Source: Vagococcus allomyrinae
Lineage (GTDB): Bacteria; Bacillota; Bacilli; Lactobacillales; Vagococcaceae
Direction: 5' to 3'
Length of the DNA stretch: 64,000 nt
Assembly: GCF_017829975.1 (NCBI RefSeq)
Contig: NZ_JAEEGA010000004.1
Span: 124,001-188,000 of the forward strand
The notes beneath the pieces are model-generated. The model searched no databases and had not been told where the DNA came from. It was given only the letters and a program-made list of their open reading frames with translations. The position numbers and the translations under genes are program-made. This document shows, piece after piece, positions 26,480 through 36,762 of this stretch (the stretch's first letter is position 1; every line of letters begins with the position of its first letter).

Positions 26480-27587
26480 CTTCTTGCCTCATTTCTGCTA
26501 CCAGCCTAGCAAAATTCGGCTGGAACTTAATCATCTCTGTCACTTCTATCAACTGCCATTCCTGTCCCCGAGACAGTAAGGTCTGACTTAATTGTGTATC
26601 GCTCATCTCACTAAATTCTTTTGACCAATAGCTGTGATACTCCCCTTTTAACTTGATCACTAGTTGCTGCCACGCTTCTTGCGAGAGAGTCACATGACCA
26701 TATGGCGAAGCCTCATAATCAGTAGCCCGAAGAAGCGTCGCCAGCTGAACCAGTATTTCATCAATAACCCGCCGACTAGGAAACACTTCCTGCCAACTAT
26801 CTTGTTGCTCTAAGGTAAACGCCCCATAATCACGATACAGCTCAAAATGAAAATAAGTGTGACTTTCCACATACTCTTGCATCCTAAAATGATAATTGCG
26901 TAAACGAGTGAAAGTCTCCTCATTCTCCGGACTGCGACGAATTTCAGGCTCCATCATCAACCGCTGGTACAACACTTGATTCCCTTCTAAATGTTGACTC
27001 CCTTGAAAATCCTGCCAATACTCATTAAAATCCTGATATTCTGTATAAGATTGGGGGGCTCGTGCTAAAAAGGCTCGTGATTGAACCGTCGTCATAAAGA
27101 GCACATCCTGATTCATTTCCGATTGTTCAAACCCGCTCGTTTCACCTTGAATACTGTCAATCAACCGTAAACTGATCATCTTTTTGATTACCCGCACTAA
27201 ACTTTTGCGATGGTTGTAATTTGTCCAATCCATCTCTAGCTCTTCAGGCATCATTAACCCTAAACCACGGATTAGTTCATCTAACATAAACGGCGTGCCC
27301 GCCTCAAAATCCTCCACGTAAGCTATAGCGCAACAAAACAATCCGTAGTCACTAGACGAGGTAAAACCAATATCTCCCATCCAGCCTGCCAATTGCTGAG
27401 GCCGTTTTAACAATTGAATATACTGAGGACGAGCAATTAAACTCATGCCAAAGCGCTGACGCAATTCTTTTTGCAAGGCTTGCTGATGCCGACGTAAAAA
27501 ATTGTAATGTTCTGGCTGATCCTCACGAATAATCCAGAAATTTTCAAATAGTAACTATAAGCCTCTTGCTGTTTCTTCAGGTGTCAT
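26472..27587 (-). pseudogene. jetB: Wadjet type II subunit JetB (DUF2398/TIGR02678), interrupted by one in-frame TAG
   Basis: The natural start is ATG 27587, which overlaps the jetA stop (ATGA) and has AGGAGGGG in front. Ten codons (MTPEETARGL) are followed by TAG (27555-27557), after which the same frame continues as conserved sequence, LLFENFWIIREDQPEHYNFL, into the rest of the protein (371 codons in all). A restart at TTG 27476 or at a later ATG would remove the conserved N-terminus and has no ribosome binding site. JetB is the kleisin-associated (MksE-like) subunit. The TAG is one base from CAG (Gln), which fits the position. Either an inactivated gene or one needing amber readthrough. 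Confidence 0.85.
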
Positions 27588-29059
27588 TGGCCCCTCCTTT
27601 CCATCACTACCCGCGGCATTTCCAAATCGCCATCTTCACAAGCCACTGTAATTCGCTCGCCAGGATAGATGGTGACCATCACTTCAAAATCCAATTCGGT
27701 GACAATCCGTTGTTCAATCGACTGATGTTTGAGATGCTTCTTTGGCGCCTGTGTCGCAACTGCCTTACTGATCCACTTTAAAAACACCTGTCGTGAGGCA
27801 CGATCCAGTTCCCTAACCTGACTAAAATCCAAAATTCCTTCGACAAAGTACTGGTCAATCTATTGACGATGAGCTGCCACCTCAGCCTGATAATCTGCCA
27901 ATTTTTCTTTTTGAATCTGACGATCTACCTTAAAACTCTGAGCCCGATATTCTTTTCGCGCGCCTCGACCCCGTTTGCTTAAGTGTAAAATGCCTGGCGT
28001 TAACTCCCAGCTATTTTCTCGAGTGCTCGTGGCATCACTGCCTTCACTAACAAAATAATGACGAGTATGATCCAAACCAAAAATTCCCGCATACATCTTC
28101 TGGGCCTCAACTAAACTCTCCGCTTCAGCGAACCATTTTGCCAGGTGTAAATAATCCTTTTTACGACTTTGATATTGATGAATTTCTTGACCATAATAGT
28201 AAATCAGACCCGTGATCTTAGTGATCATCTGATCCGTTTGCATCATTAAATTATCATATTCACTAGGCCGATCAGAAGTACCAGTAAACCAGTTTTTCAA
28301 GGCTTCAAACTCCCCCAACACCTGCTCGGCCACTTCCTCACGAGTAATACCATCAAAAGTTGGAATTTCCAACTCCTTTTGATACAACCCGTCAATCAGT
28401 TCCTCCTGATCAACCGCCAGTAACCCTTTAATCACCGTTTGAAATTTGTAAGTCAAACTTTGAACACTGCTAATAAATTCACGTAAATAATTGACAAACC
28501 GGTCCTTATACACTAAAAACTGTGCTGTTTTCATGCGACTGTCAACCTCTGGACTGGTAATATAACCAATATAATTGGCAGTATCTTCCCCGACCTTACG
28601 AAACTCCTCGCGAATTTGTAGCCATAACACCACACTGTCCTCGCGCCCAGCAATCAAAGATTCCAACAATCCCAGTAAATTGCGAAATCCCTTTTCGCTT
28701 AAAGCGCCGCGAGCTATATGCTTCGTATGAACTAGCTGATAGACCATCTCTTCTACCAGCACTCCTTCTTCGGTAATCTGATAGCGGAAATTGCGATTGC
28801 GGTATTCCTCAATCGTACGGGCGCGAATCATTTCCTGTTGCTTTTGTAAATTCCCCCACTTCACGAGATTTTCTAAATCTTGATCTGCTTCAATTTCCGT
28901 ATAATCCGACGAATACTCTTGACGCATCATTTGCAAGATTTCAGGACGATAAGTTGCTCCCTGCATTTGCCGATGACGTTTATAAAAAAAGCGCATAAGC
29001 TGCCGATAGCGCTCCACATTTTCCACTACTAAATAATTGGCAGGCCATATTTTCTCCAT
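27584..29059 (-). pseudogene. jetA: Wadjet type II subunit JetA (DUF2397/TIGR02677), interrupted by one in-frame TAG
   Basis: The start is ATG 29059 after AAAGGAG; the longer frame to 29101 has no site. 399 codons (to AEVAAHRQ) are followed by TAG at 27860-27862, then the frame continues without a break for 91 codons: IDQYFVEGILDFSQVRELDR to MPRVVMERRGQ, ending at 27584. The total of 491 codons equals the usual length of DUF2397 proteins, whose C-terminus this tail matches. JetA is the kleisin (MksF-like) subunit. The stop removes the last fifth of the protein, and the tail has only a TTG as restart and no ribosome binding site. CAG to TAG is a one-base change. Confidence 0.87.
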
Positions 29060-29154
29060 TCGTTTCTCCTTTAAATTAACTACTTTGTCTACTAAACACA
29101 CAAAAAATAAACCTCGATCGTCAGCGACTGATCACCGTTGTTATTAACCCTTCT

Positions 29155-29163
29155 ATTTTAACA
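29155..29163 (-). promoter_or_regulatory. Extended -10 element for the jet operon
   Basis: On the minus strand TGTTAAAAT (TGn plus TAAAAT) lies about 95 nt above the jetA start. The -35 is poor. Weak call. Confidence 0.35.
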
Positions 29164-29230
29164 TTAATTCAAACAAGTACTACTATATTTTCATCAAATT
29201 TATAAACAAATTGCTTACTTCTTCGAACTT

Positions 29231-29259
29231 TTGTCATTGCGCTAAGAATCAGCTATAAT
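29231..29259 (+). promoter_or_regulatory. Plus-strand promoter between jetA and the galactosidase operon
   Basis: TTGTCA, 17-nt spacer, TATAAT, reading away from jetA toward the terminator at 29554-29601. No gene with a start codon and ribosome binding site follows; a stretch from 29362 to about 29500 is open and protein-like (STDFRFDWQEREQLD) but has no start. Confidence 0.5.
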
Positions 29260-29264
29260 AGATA

Positions 29265-29553
29265 TTTTTAACAAAATAGCTTCCAATTACGCTTCCAAAA
29301 AAAGCATCACGACTATGGACGTCATTTAAAATAGTTAAAAACATTTAGTATCAAAGGATGATCACTGACATATCAGCACTCTGCTCAATATTCAACTTTT
29401 AAGTCAACGTCAACTGATTTCAGATTTGATTGGCAAGAACGGGAACAATTAGATACCAACGAGCCAAATTCAATAAATGGAACTCAACTTGCCGCCGCGT
29501 AAAGCTAGAGTCAAACTATGATGTAAAGATAGTTTTGAACCTTCCTGTAAAGT
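29265..29553 (+). other. Gene-free transcribed stretch, possibly containing a gene relic
   Basis: Bounded by a promoter and a terminator. The frame open from 29362 ends in NGTQLAAA and TAA and reads as a C-terminal protein fragment of about 45 residues with no start or ribosome binding site. It could be a relic, or the segment could be a non-coding RNA. Confidence 0.3.
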
Positions 29554-29601
29554 AAAAAGAGTGAAAAATACCCTTAGTAATTGGTATTTTTCACTCTTTT
29601 T
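29554..29601 (-). terminator. Terminator of the galactoside operon (bidirectional)
   Basis: AAAAAGAGTGAAAAATACC and GGTATTTTTCACTCTTTTT pair over 19 bp around a 10-nt loop, with T runs on both strands. Confidence 0.92.
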
Positions 29602-29639
29602 GGGTTCGTATATCCAATAAAACGTCATGCTTTCTCTTG

Positions 29640-31844
29640 TTATAACGTATCTGAATCGGACCGCCTAATGTCGATGACTTTGCTTGAAAAATCATGTTGC
29701 ATCTCATAATTGACATAAAGTCCATAGTTCATCAACTCTTCACCCGTGCGGATGACGTTTTCTACAAGATATTCAGCATCCGGGTCAAGCCCAGCCAATT
29801 TAACTCTACGAAAAGGTTTCGTCGCTTGAGAAAGAATCTCAAAATAGAAAAATAAAGCATGATCTTGGTTTTCGCTCACAAACAGCCAGGCACCATCATT
29901 ATGTTCAAAGGGACTTAATAATCGGTAAAATTCGCCAAATTGAATTAAGTGACGATGCTGTTTATAAAAACTAATCACCTTAGAGATACTTTTCCGTTCA
30001 CTTGCCGTCTTTTGTGTCACATCCATCATAACACCAAAATTGCCGGACATAGCAACGGCACTACGACTTTCAAAACTAGTCAGGCGACCAACTTGATGAT
30101 TAGGACTTTCTGACAGATGAGCACAACTCATAATTGGTGGGAAAACCAAGCTAGTCCCATACTGAATTTTAATCCGCTCAATTGCATCTGTATTGTCACT
30201 GGCCCAGCTTTGAGGCATGTAATAGACCATCCCCGGATCATAGCGACCTGCGCCACCAGAACAATTTTCAAATAGAATATCAGGGTACTTATTTGTCAAT
30301 CGCTCCAGCAAGTCATAGAGTCCCAAAATATATCGATGGGCGGTTTCTTGCTGTTGTTGTGGTGGTCTTCCAAGAGAATAAATTTCTGTCATATTACGAT
30401 TCATGTCCCATTTTATATACTCAATTGGCGCCTTATTCAATAGCTTCACCATTGTCACAAACAAATAGTCACGTACATCCTCTCGACTAACATCAAGAAT
30501 ATGCTGATCACGTCCTTGAGAGCTTGGTAAACCTGGAACGTGTAAATGCCAATCAGGGTGTTGTCTAAACAAGTCACTATCTTCAGAAATCATTTCAGGT
30601 TCAAACCATAACCCAAATTTTACTCCTTTGTCATTAATGGCCTTAGCCAAAGAAGCAAGACCTCGTGGCAGCTTTTGCTGATTCACATACCAGTCACCTA
30701 ACGAACTCTTGTCATCGTTTCGTTTACCGAACCAGCCATCATCCAACACTAACAACTCAATTCCCAGTTCTGCAGAACTTTCTGCCAGTTCGATTAATTT
30801 CGTTTCGTCAAAGTCAAAATAAGTGCTTTCCCAATTGTTAATCAATATCGGTCGTTGCTGATATTGAAACTTGCCTCTGGCTAGTCGCTCTCTATACAAA
30901 TGATGAAACGTTTGAGACATGCCATTTAGTCCTTCATTAGAGTATACTAAAACCACCTCAGGCGTTTGAAACATTTCTAGGGGCTCAAGTTGCCAACTAA
31001 AATGGCTTGGATTGATTCCGACTAATACCCGTGTTTGGCAAAAGGGATCAACTTCCGTCCTTATAGAAAAATTACCACTGTAAATAAAATGAAAGCCATA
31101 GGCTTCTCCCTGATGCTCATCAGTTTCTGGTCTGACAAGGGCCATAAAGGGTTGTTGCGTCACACTACTAGCACCACGTTTACTGTCTAATATTTTAATC
31201 CCAGTACCAATTGATTGTCGCTCAATGTGTTTTTCTCTGGCCCAAGCACCTGGTAACTGGATCATCTCAAAATTGTCATCGTCAAAATCGACACAAGCAC
31301 TCATTCCTCGATTAAGGCAAATGGTCACCTCTCCTAAATTGCGATAGCGTACAGACTTTGTCAGCACAGACCGCCATCGATAAATCGTATAGACTAAAAT
31401 TGCTTCGACCTGCCTAAAAGGATCAACCATCACAATTTCTAACGTTTCCGCTTCTTCTTTGTCATCTACATAGGTAGCTGGCAATCCAGCCAACTTAGGT
31501 TTCCCTTGATAAATATGATGAGACTGATACACAAAACTTGTGGCAGATGAGCCATCTGGGTAGACTATTTCAAAAAGTGATTCCCGATAGTCACTTGTCC
31601 CTTGTCCAGGGATTTCTTGCAACGCCGTATCCAACGAAAACTCCCGATTTTTCCAGCCAGGTGGATTAGGTGAAAAGGACGACCGATCCACTTCTGGATA
31701 ATCTCCACGGTGGTCAAACCGAGAAATTTTTTTACCATAATATACTTGAAGTAAAAAGCCTGGCTCTTTTATTTCCATAATGTAACTCATTTTTTGATTA
31801 CTTAAGTGAAAAACTTGAGTTACTTCATCAAATGTAACAGTCAT
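29640..31844 (-). CDS. Alpha-galactosidase, glycoside hydrolase family 36
   Basis: 734 residues, the size of tetrameric bacterial GH36 enzymes (AgaN/MelA type). N-terminal beta-sandwich, then the catalytic barrel with LVLDDGWFGKRNDD, nucleophile Asp in IKWDMNR, CSGGAGRYDPGM, and acid/base Asp in SWASDNTDA. No signal peptide, so it acts on imported galactosides such as melibiose or raffinose. It is the last gene of the operon and overlaps the GH2 gene by 4 nt (ATGA). Confidence 0.93.
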   Translation of the reverse strand: MTVTFDEVTQVFHLSNQKMSYIMEIKEPGFLLQVYYGKKISRFDHRGDYPEVDRSSFSPNPPGWKNREFSLDTALQEIPGQGTSDYRESLFEIVYPDGSSATSFVYQSHHIYQGKPKLAGLPATYVDDKEEAETLEIVMVDPFRQVEAILVYTIYRWRSVLTKSVRYRNLGEVTICLNRGMSACVDFDDDNFEMIQLPGAWAREKHIERQSIGTGIKILDSKRGASSVTQQPFMALVRPETDEHQGEAYGFHFIYSGNFSIRTEVDPFCQTRVLVGINPSHFSWQLEPLEMFQTPEVVLVYSNEGLNGMSQTFHHLYRERLARGKFQYQQRPILINNWESTYFDFDETKLIELAESSAELGIELLVLDDGWFGKRNDDKSSLGDWYVNQQKLPRGLASLAKAINDKGVKFGLWFEPEMISEDSDLFRQHPDWHLHVPGLPSSQGRDQHILDVSREDVRDYLFVTMVKLLNKAPIEYIKWDMNRNMTEIYSLGRPPQQQQETAHRYILGLYDLLERLTNKYPDILFENCSGGAGRYDPGMVYYMPQSWASDNTDAIERIKIQYGTSLVFPPIMSCAHLSESPNHQVGRLTSFESRSAVAMSGNFGVMMDVTQKTASERKSISKVISFYKQHRHLIQFGEFYRLLSPFEHNDGAWLFVSENQDHALFFYFEILSQATKPFRRVKLAGLDPDAEYLVENVIRTGEELMNYGLYVNYEMQHDFSSKVIDIRRSDSDTL

Positions 31845-34800
31845 ATCGTCTCCTCCAGATAAACATTAAATGCATGAAACCCAACTGACATACCAGTTTC
31901 ACTATCACCAAAAGAAATTCGGATAAAGCGCCCGCAGCCTTCAACTGGTTCTGATACAAACTTATCTTCTCCACTGTTAACAGTCTTATTTACTAAGATC
32001 TCATAGTCTTTTCCATCAAGAGAACTGCTAATGCTATAGTAATAAACACCACTCGATAGAAAAGATATGTCTATTTTATTAAACATATAAGTATCTGCTA
32101 AATCAACTTCCCACCAATGACCTGGTAGCTGATCGACAGCTTGCCATTTAGTCTTTTTCCCATCATTACCATTACTGGCAGTATGGGGTAGAAGTTCGCT
32201 ATCTGACATAGCTTTTTTCCCTAGAGCCAAGTCTTGATAATGACGATCTGACTTCACTTGGCACAACTGGAGTAGTTCTGCTGTCTCTATCTTGTACAAA
32301 GATGAGTCAGATGAATGATTCAAATAGTCATAGATAGCATGTTTTAAAGCTTTTGTCTCAATTGTTTCTCCAGTTAAATTTAAGGTTGAGATTAAGATTT
32401 TCCCCTTACCATAAGCAAATTCTCCCAGTAATAAGCGTTTTTCATGATTAAAAAAATTAGGGATCACTTGGATTAAAGGCGTAAAATCGTTCTCTAAATA
32501 TTGGTAAGACAAGCTATAGCTTGTCTCAATAACTGATTTCCATTGAGATTCGAGATAGCTTTTTGTCGGAAAAGACTGAAACAAAGGATGCATGGCTTGA
32601 AAAATAAAACCGCAACCTTCTTGACTAGTAAAATGAACTGGGCTCCAAAAAACTGGAAAATAATTAGTCGCTTTCGCCTGTTCCATTTGAGCTGCCACCG
32701 GTTCTAGCAATAAGGTTGCTCCCTGACTGACACGAGCCAAGACTTTCTCATCTGGGTAGGTTGCATGTAAGAAAGTTGGTGACGTCTCAGTATTTGTTGC
32801 ATAAACCCACAAAACCCAGGAGTTACTGTAACGTATCCCTGATTTTAAGTACAATGACACTTGGAAAGTCACTCGACTATGGCATTTTATAACGCTTAAA
32901 TCATCGAGCTGGATTTCCTCAGTTAAGCTATTAACCCCTAAGCTTATGGAAGTATTAAACTGCCCCGACAAAACGCCTTCGCCATAATCAAGACTCCATT
33001 GAATTTCCGCATCATCAATGTCTTCTTGATAGTTGGCTATTTTCACACCAGCATAAAAAGGTTCCTGATTGTCCCAAATTCGCTTCTCCAATAATGCCAA
33101 TGGGACGATCCCCTGACAAAACTGACGAAACTCCTCGGCAGCAATCAAATCTTTTGTTTCCCAAAAAGCATCTAAAATTCCCACGGTTGCTGTGCTTTGC
33201 CCGGTAAAGTCATTTAACCCTAACAATTGAAACCCGCCCATTTTTTCCGTTCGTAATGCGGCTTCAATCTCTTCTTTATAAAGTGCTAGTGCTAATTTAC
33301 CAGACTCTTGGGTAAACTCATCAGCTTGTTCTAACATTCCCTTACGAATTAAATCATCTTTAATTGCCTGAAAATTTATTGGTAACAAATTACCTGTGTA
33401 TTTGTCGATCTCTTTAATGGAAGGGTAGACACTGTACTGGCCAATTTCATGAGAGATAACTGGTATTTGACGACGATTAACACCCTTTTCAAAGGACATT
33501 TTAGTTGACTTAATCAACTGATCCATATCATATTGACCACGAATCGGAATCGTGTCGACCGTTTGAGCGATAAAGAGATCATCTTCAGGATCTACCGATC
33601 GATCCCAATTACTGGTAAGTGTATACAGGATCTGTGGATTCTTCTGCTTTAGCGTGGCAATCGTTTGACTTAGCAACTGGAAATCTCCACGAATTTCGTT
33701 GCCACAACTGTAAAAACAAAAAGAAGGATGATGGCCGTACTGTCTGATAATTCGTTCGCTCTCCTTAGGTAGAAAATCATAGTGGTCTGGTCTATCTCCT
33801 AGGACAAAAGGCATCCAATCGTCTAACCAAATTGGCCCTTCAATCTGCAAGTACAGTCCCAGCTTATCTGCAACAGCAAATGCCGCTTCTGGCGGACACC
33901 AGGAATGAAACCTAATATGATTTAACCCATAAGACTTAATCGTAGACATAATCGTTTGCCAATGGTCTTCTGCCATCGAAGGATAACCAGTCAAAGGAAA
34001 AATACAACAATCAATGGTCCCTCTTAAAAAGGTTGGGTGATGATTGATTAATAACTGTGAGTCCAAGGAACTGAGATGACGAAAGCCAAAGGTACGAAAC
34101 TCTGAATAAAGTGTTTCTTGATCCCGTTTTAATGAGACTTTTAACGAATAGAGCTCAGGTGTAAATTCATCCCAAAGATGAATAGCAGGAAGCTGACAGT
34201 CCCATGTTATTGAGCCGTCATGTGACACAACCTCATCTCGTGTCAACAAAGGCTCATTTTGATAAAACAAGGAAATTTCCATTCTTCCCCCTTCTAACGG
34301 TTGACGCAATCTATACGTCAGACTTATTTGAACTTTCTTTTGCAGACTATCTGGTAAGATCTGAATCGACAGTTTCCTCAAATAAGCTGTTTCTATGATC
34401 TGACAACGGCCAATCATGCCATTCCAAATTGACTGAGTTTCATCAGTATAAGCGCTTGGCGTTTCATTAATATCTTTAATATCCCGATTATCAATACATA
34501 CAACTAATTCGAATTTATTGTTCTCATTAATATATTCTGTCAAATCATAGACATGTTCAACAGACAAGGAATCACGCACTCCCACGAATTTCCCATTCAA
34601 CCAAACTTGGGACTGCCACATCACCCGTTCCAAGAGCAAGTGATAACACATCTTAGGCGAATATGTCTCAATCTCTATTGTTTTATGAAACCAAATTTTC
34701 CCTCGATACTTGTGCTTCTGGCGTAAATGACGAACATTTTCTTTTGATAACTGTCCGTCATATTGATAACTTTCACCAATTCCATGATCATTATGACTTC

Positions 34801-34912
34801 CTGGAATGTTAAACCCGCCAGTAAACTCTGATAAAGTTGTAGCCCAATTGTTTTCTTCACCCAAATCATCAGGGTCCAGCCGATAATTCCAATTTCCTGT
34901 TAAATTGATCAT
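31841..34912 (-). CDS. Glycoside hydrolase family 2 enzyme with C-terminal F5/8-type domain
   Basis: 1023 residues. N-terminal sugar-binding jelly roll (about 5-180), immunoglobulin-like domain, TIM barrel with acid/base Glu in YSCGNEIRG and nucleophile Glu in PVISHEIGQ, a long middle region, and a C-terminal discoidin-like (F5/8 type C) domain (about 910-1020: NDGKKTKWQAVD, WWEVDLADTY, GRFIRISFGD). Beta-galactosidase, beta-glucuronidase and beta-mannosidase share this layout; specificity is not readable. No signal peptide, so it is cytoplasmic, unusual for a protein with an F5/8 domain. 12 nt follow the permease. Confidence 0.85.
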   Translation of the reverse strand: MINLTGNWNYRLDPDDLGEENNWATTLSEFTGGFNIPGSHNDHGIGESYQYDGQLSKENVRHLRQKHKYRGKIWFHKTIEIETYSPKMCYHLLLERVMWQSQVWLNGKFVGVRDSLSVEHVYDLTEYINENNKFELVVCIDNRDIKDINETPSAYTDETQSIWNGMIGRCQIIETAYLRKLSIQILPDSLQKKVQISLTYRLRQPLEGGRMEISLFYQNEPLLTRDEVVSHDGSITWDCQLPAIHLWDEFTPELYSLKVSLKRDQETLYSEFRTFGFRHLSSLDSQLLINHHPTFLRGTIDCCIFPLTGYPSMAEDHWQTIMSTIKSYGLNHIRFHSWCPPEAAFAVADKLGLYLQIEGPIWLDDWMPFVLGDRPDHYDFLPKESERIIRQYGHHPSFCFYSCGNEIRGDFQLLSQTIATLKQKNPQILYTLTSNWDRSVDPEDDLFIAQTVDTIPIRGQYDMDQLIKSTKMSFEKGVNRRQIPVISHEIGQYSVYPSIKEIDKYTGNLLPINFQAIKDDLIRKGMLEQADEFTQESGKLALALYKEEIEAALRTEKMGGFQLLGLNDFTGQSTATVGILDAFWETKDLIAAEEFRQFCQGIVPLALLEKRIWDNQEPFYAGVKIANYQEDIDDAEIQWSLDYGEGVLSGQFNTSISLGVNSLTEEIQLDDLSVIKCHSRVTFQVSLYLKSGIRYSNSWVLWVYATNTETSPTFLHATYPDEKVLARVSQGATLLLEPVAAQMEQAKATNYFPVFWSPVHFTSQEGCGFIFQAMHPLFQSFPTKSYLESQWKSVIETSYSLSYQYLENDFTPLIQVIPNFFNHEKRLLLGEFAYGKGKILISTLNLTGETIETKALKHAIYDYLNHSSDSSLYKIETAELLQLCQVKSDRHYQDLALGKKAMSDSELLPHTASNGNDGKKTKWQAVDQLPGHWWEVDLADTYMFNKIDISFLSSGVYYYSISSSLDGKDYEILVNKTVNSGEDKFVSEPVEGCGRFIRISFGDSETGMSVGFHAFNVYLEETI

Positions 34913-34924
34913 TTTCTTCCTCCT

Positions 34925-35737
34925 CTACTTGACAGATCCTACCATTCCACTGACAAAATGCTTTTGCATCGCAAAAAACACAATGACCATTGGGATAGTT
35001 GCAATCACTATGCCAATCATAATCATCCCAAAATCCGGTTGGTAAGCTGAGGACAAGGACGAGATAACCAAAGGTAATGTTTTTTTGTCATTTGTCTGTA
35101 AAATAATTAACGGCCATAAATAATTATTCCAGGCACTCATAAACGTGATAATTGCTGCAGCAGCGTACGTAGATTTCATGCTAGGCAGATAGACTCTTAA
35201 AAAGATTTGCAGCTCGTTTAACCCATCAACTCGGGCCGCATCAATTAATTCTTTCGGAAAGGCCTGAGTGTTTTGCCTAAAGAAAAAAATTAGAAAGGGC
35301 GTAGCAACTGCAGGTATAATCACAGCGATAAAACTGTTCAATAGTCCCACTTTAGTCATCATGCGAAATAGCGGAATCATAATAGCCACAAAAGGAATCA
35401 TCATCGCCAACAACAATGTATTAAAAATAGCATTAGTTACGCGAGTTTTAAATATCTCGAAAGCATAACCAGCAATGGAAGAAATTAACAACGCCAATAA
35501 AGTGGCCGCAATCGCTACTTTGAATGAGTTGCCAATAATCCTGGCTAAATCTACCTGCTGGTTTAACTTCATAAAATTACTAATAAATTCTTTGCCGAAG
35601 GTCAATTTTCCCATGGAAATATCTTTTGAAGAATTTGTCGCACTAATCACCATCCAAAAGAAAGGAAAAATCGACAAGCAAGAAGCTACGATTAAAAAGA
35701 CATATTTACTAACTGCTGTCACTTTTGTTTTTACCAT
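34925..35737 (-). CDS. ABC sugar importer permease, MalG type
   Basis: 270 residues with six membrane segments and the EAA loop (ELIDAARVDGLNELQIFLRV), then the PLIILQTND region usual for CUT1 sugar permeases. Pairs with the permease at 35746-36621 eight nt upstream. No ATPase gene lies in the cluster; such systems often use the shared MsmK/MalK ATPase encoded elsewhere. Confidence 0.92.
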   Translation of the reverse strand: MVKTKVTAVSKYVFLIVASCLSIFPFFWMVISATNSSKDISMGKLTFGKEFISNFMKLNQQVDLARIIGNSFKVAIAATLLALLISSIAGYAFEIFKTRVTNAIFNTLLLAMMIPFVAIMIPLFRMMTKVGLLNSFIAVIIPAVATPFLIFFFRQNTQAFPKELIDAARVDGLNELQIFLRVYLPSMKSTYAAAAIITFMSAWNNYLWPLIILQTNDKKTLPLVISSLSSAYQPDFGMIMIGIVIATIPMVIVFFAMQKHFVSGMVGSVK

Positions 35738-35745
35738 AATCTCAC

Positions 35746-36621
35746 CTATCCTTCCTTACGATTCGTCACTCTAAACTGAATAAAGGTCAAAACTGCCACA
35801 AAAACAACAATTGCATAAGAAACAGTCGCAGCATAGCCAAAATTAGGTGTAAACTTAAATGATAAATCATAAATGTATTTAGAAATCGTAATTGTCGCAT
35901 TATTAGGACCGCCATTGGTTAAATTCATGACTTCATCGAACAATTGTAGAGTCCCATTTGTTGACATAATCGTTGTTAATAGGATAATTGGTTTAAGCAT
36001 TGGCACTGTAATTGAAAAAAATTGTTTAAAGCCATTAGCGCCATCTAGTCGAGCAGCCTCATAAACAGATTCATCTATATTCTGCATGGCAGCTAAGTAA
36101 AATATCATGTCATAGCCCGTCCACCGCCAAGTCAATGCGATAATGATTGTCACTTTTGCCCAAAAAGGATCGGTTAACCATTCAATCGGCAAATCAATAA
36201 GCTGAAGTTTCAACAAAATATCATTAATCAAACCACTTGAAGAAAACAGTGATTTAAATAAGACAGAATAAGAGACCAACGATGTCACACAAGGTAAAAA
36301 AATACACACTCGAAAGAACCCTCGAAACTTCAACTTTTTGTCATTTAAGATAGCCGCAATAATTAAGGCTAAGACTGTCATAATTGGTACTTGAATCACC
36401 AGAAATAATAAGGTATTTTTAACCGCTTGAATAAAAACTGGGTCTTGAAACAGACGTCGATAATTAGCCAAACCGCCAAATTCTGTTACAACCCCTTTTC
36501 CTGTTTGAAATGATAAAAAAAATGATTGAATCATCGGAACAAATGAAAAAATCGTAATAATTAGCAAGGCCGGCAAAACAAAACCTAGCCCGTGAGCATT
36601 CGTTCGTTGTTTTCTGTCCAT
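35746..36621 (-). CDS. ABC sugar importer permease, MalF type
   Basis: 291 residues, six membrane segments; EAA loop ESVYEAARLDGANGFKQFF and the typical LFDEVMNLTNGGPNNATIT segment. CUT1 family inner-membrane component taking up an oligosaccharide presented by the lipoprotein at 36763-38058. Confidence 0.92.
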   Translation of the reverse strand: MDRKQRTNAHGLGFVLPALLIITIFSFVPMIQSFFLSFQTGKGVVTEFGGLANYRRLFQDPVFIQAVKNTLLFLVIQVPIMTVLALIIAAILNDKKLKFRGFFRVCIFLPCVTSLVSYSVLFKSLFSSSGLINDILLKLQLIDLPIEWLTDPFWAKVTIIIALTWRWTGYDMIFYLAAMQNIDESVYEAARLDGANGFKQFFSITVPMLKPIILLTTIMSTNGTLQLFDEVMNLTNGGPNNATITISKYIYDLSFKFTPNFGYAATVSYAIVVFVAVLTFIQFRVTNRKEG

Positions 36622-36712
36622 TCGGACACCCCCTCTTCCTTAATTCCATTTAGCTAATCAAAAGCACCGTTCTCTTCAACACTGGGAAAGCTGACTTTGC
36701 TTCAATGGAAGG

Positions 36713-36749
36713 AAAGTAGCTCTTCTATCACGATCAGAGGAGCTACTTT
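36713..36749 (-). repeat. Intercistronic stem-loop after the binding-protein gene
   Basis: AAAGTAGCTC and GAGCTACTTT pair around a 17-nt loop, without a T run. Stem-loops at this place usually stabilise the binding-protein mRNA or reduce readthrough into the permease genes. Confidence 0.65.
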
Positions 36750-36762
36750 GCCTTTAGACTGG

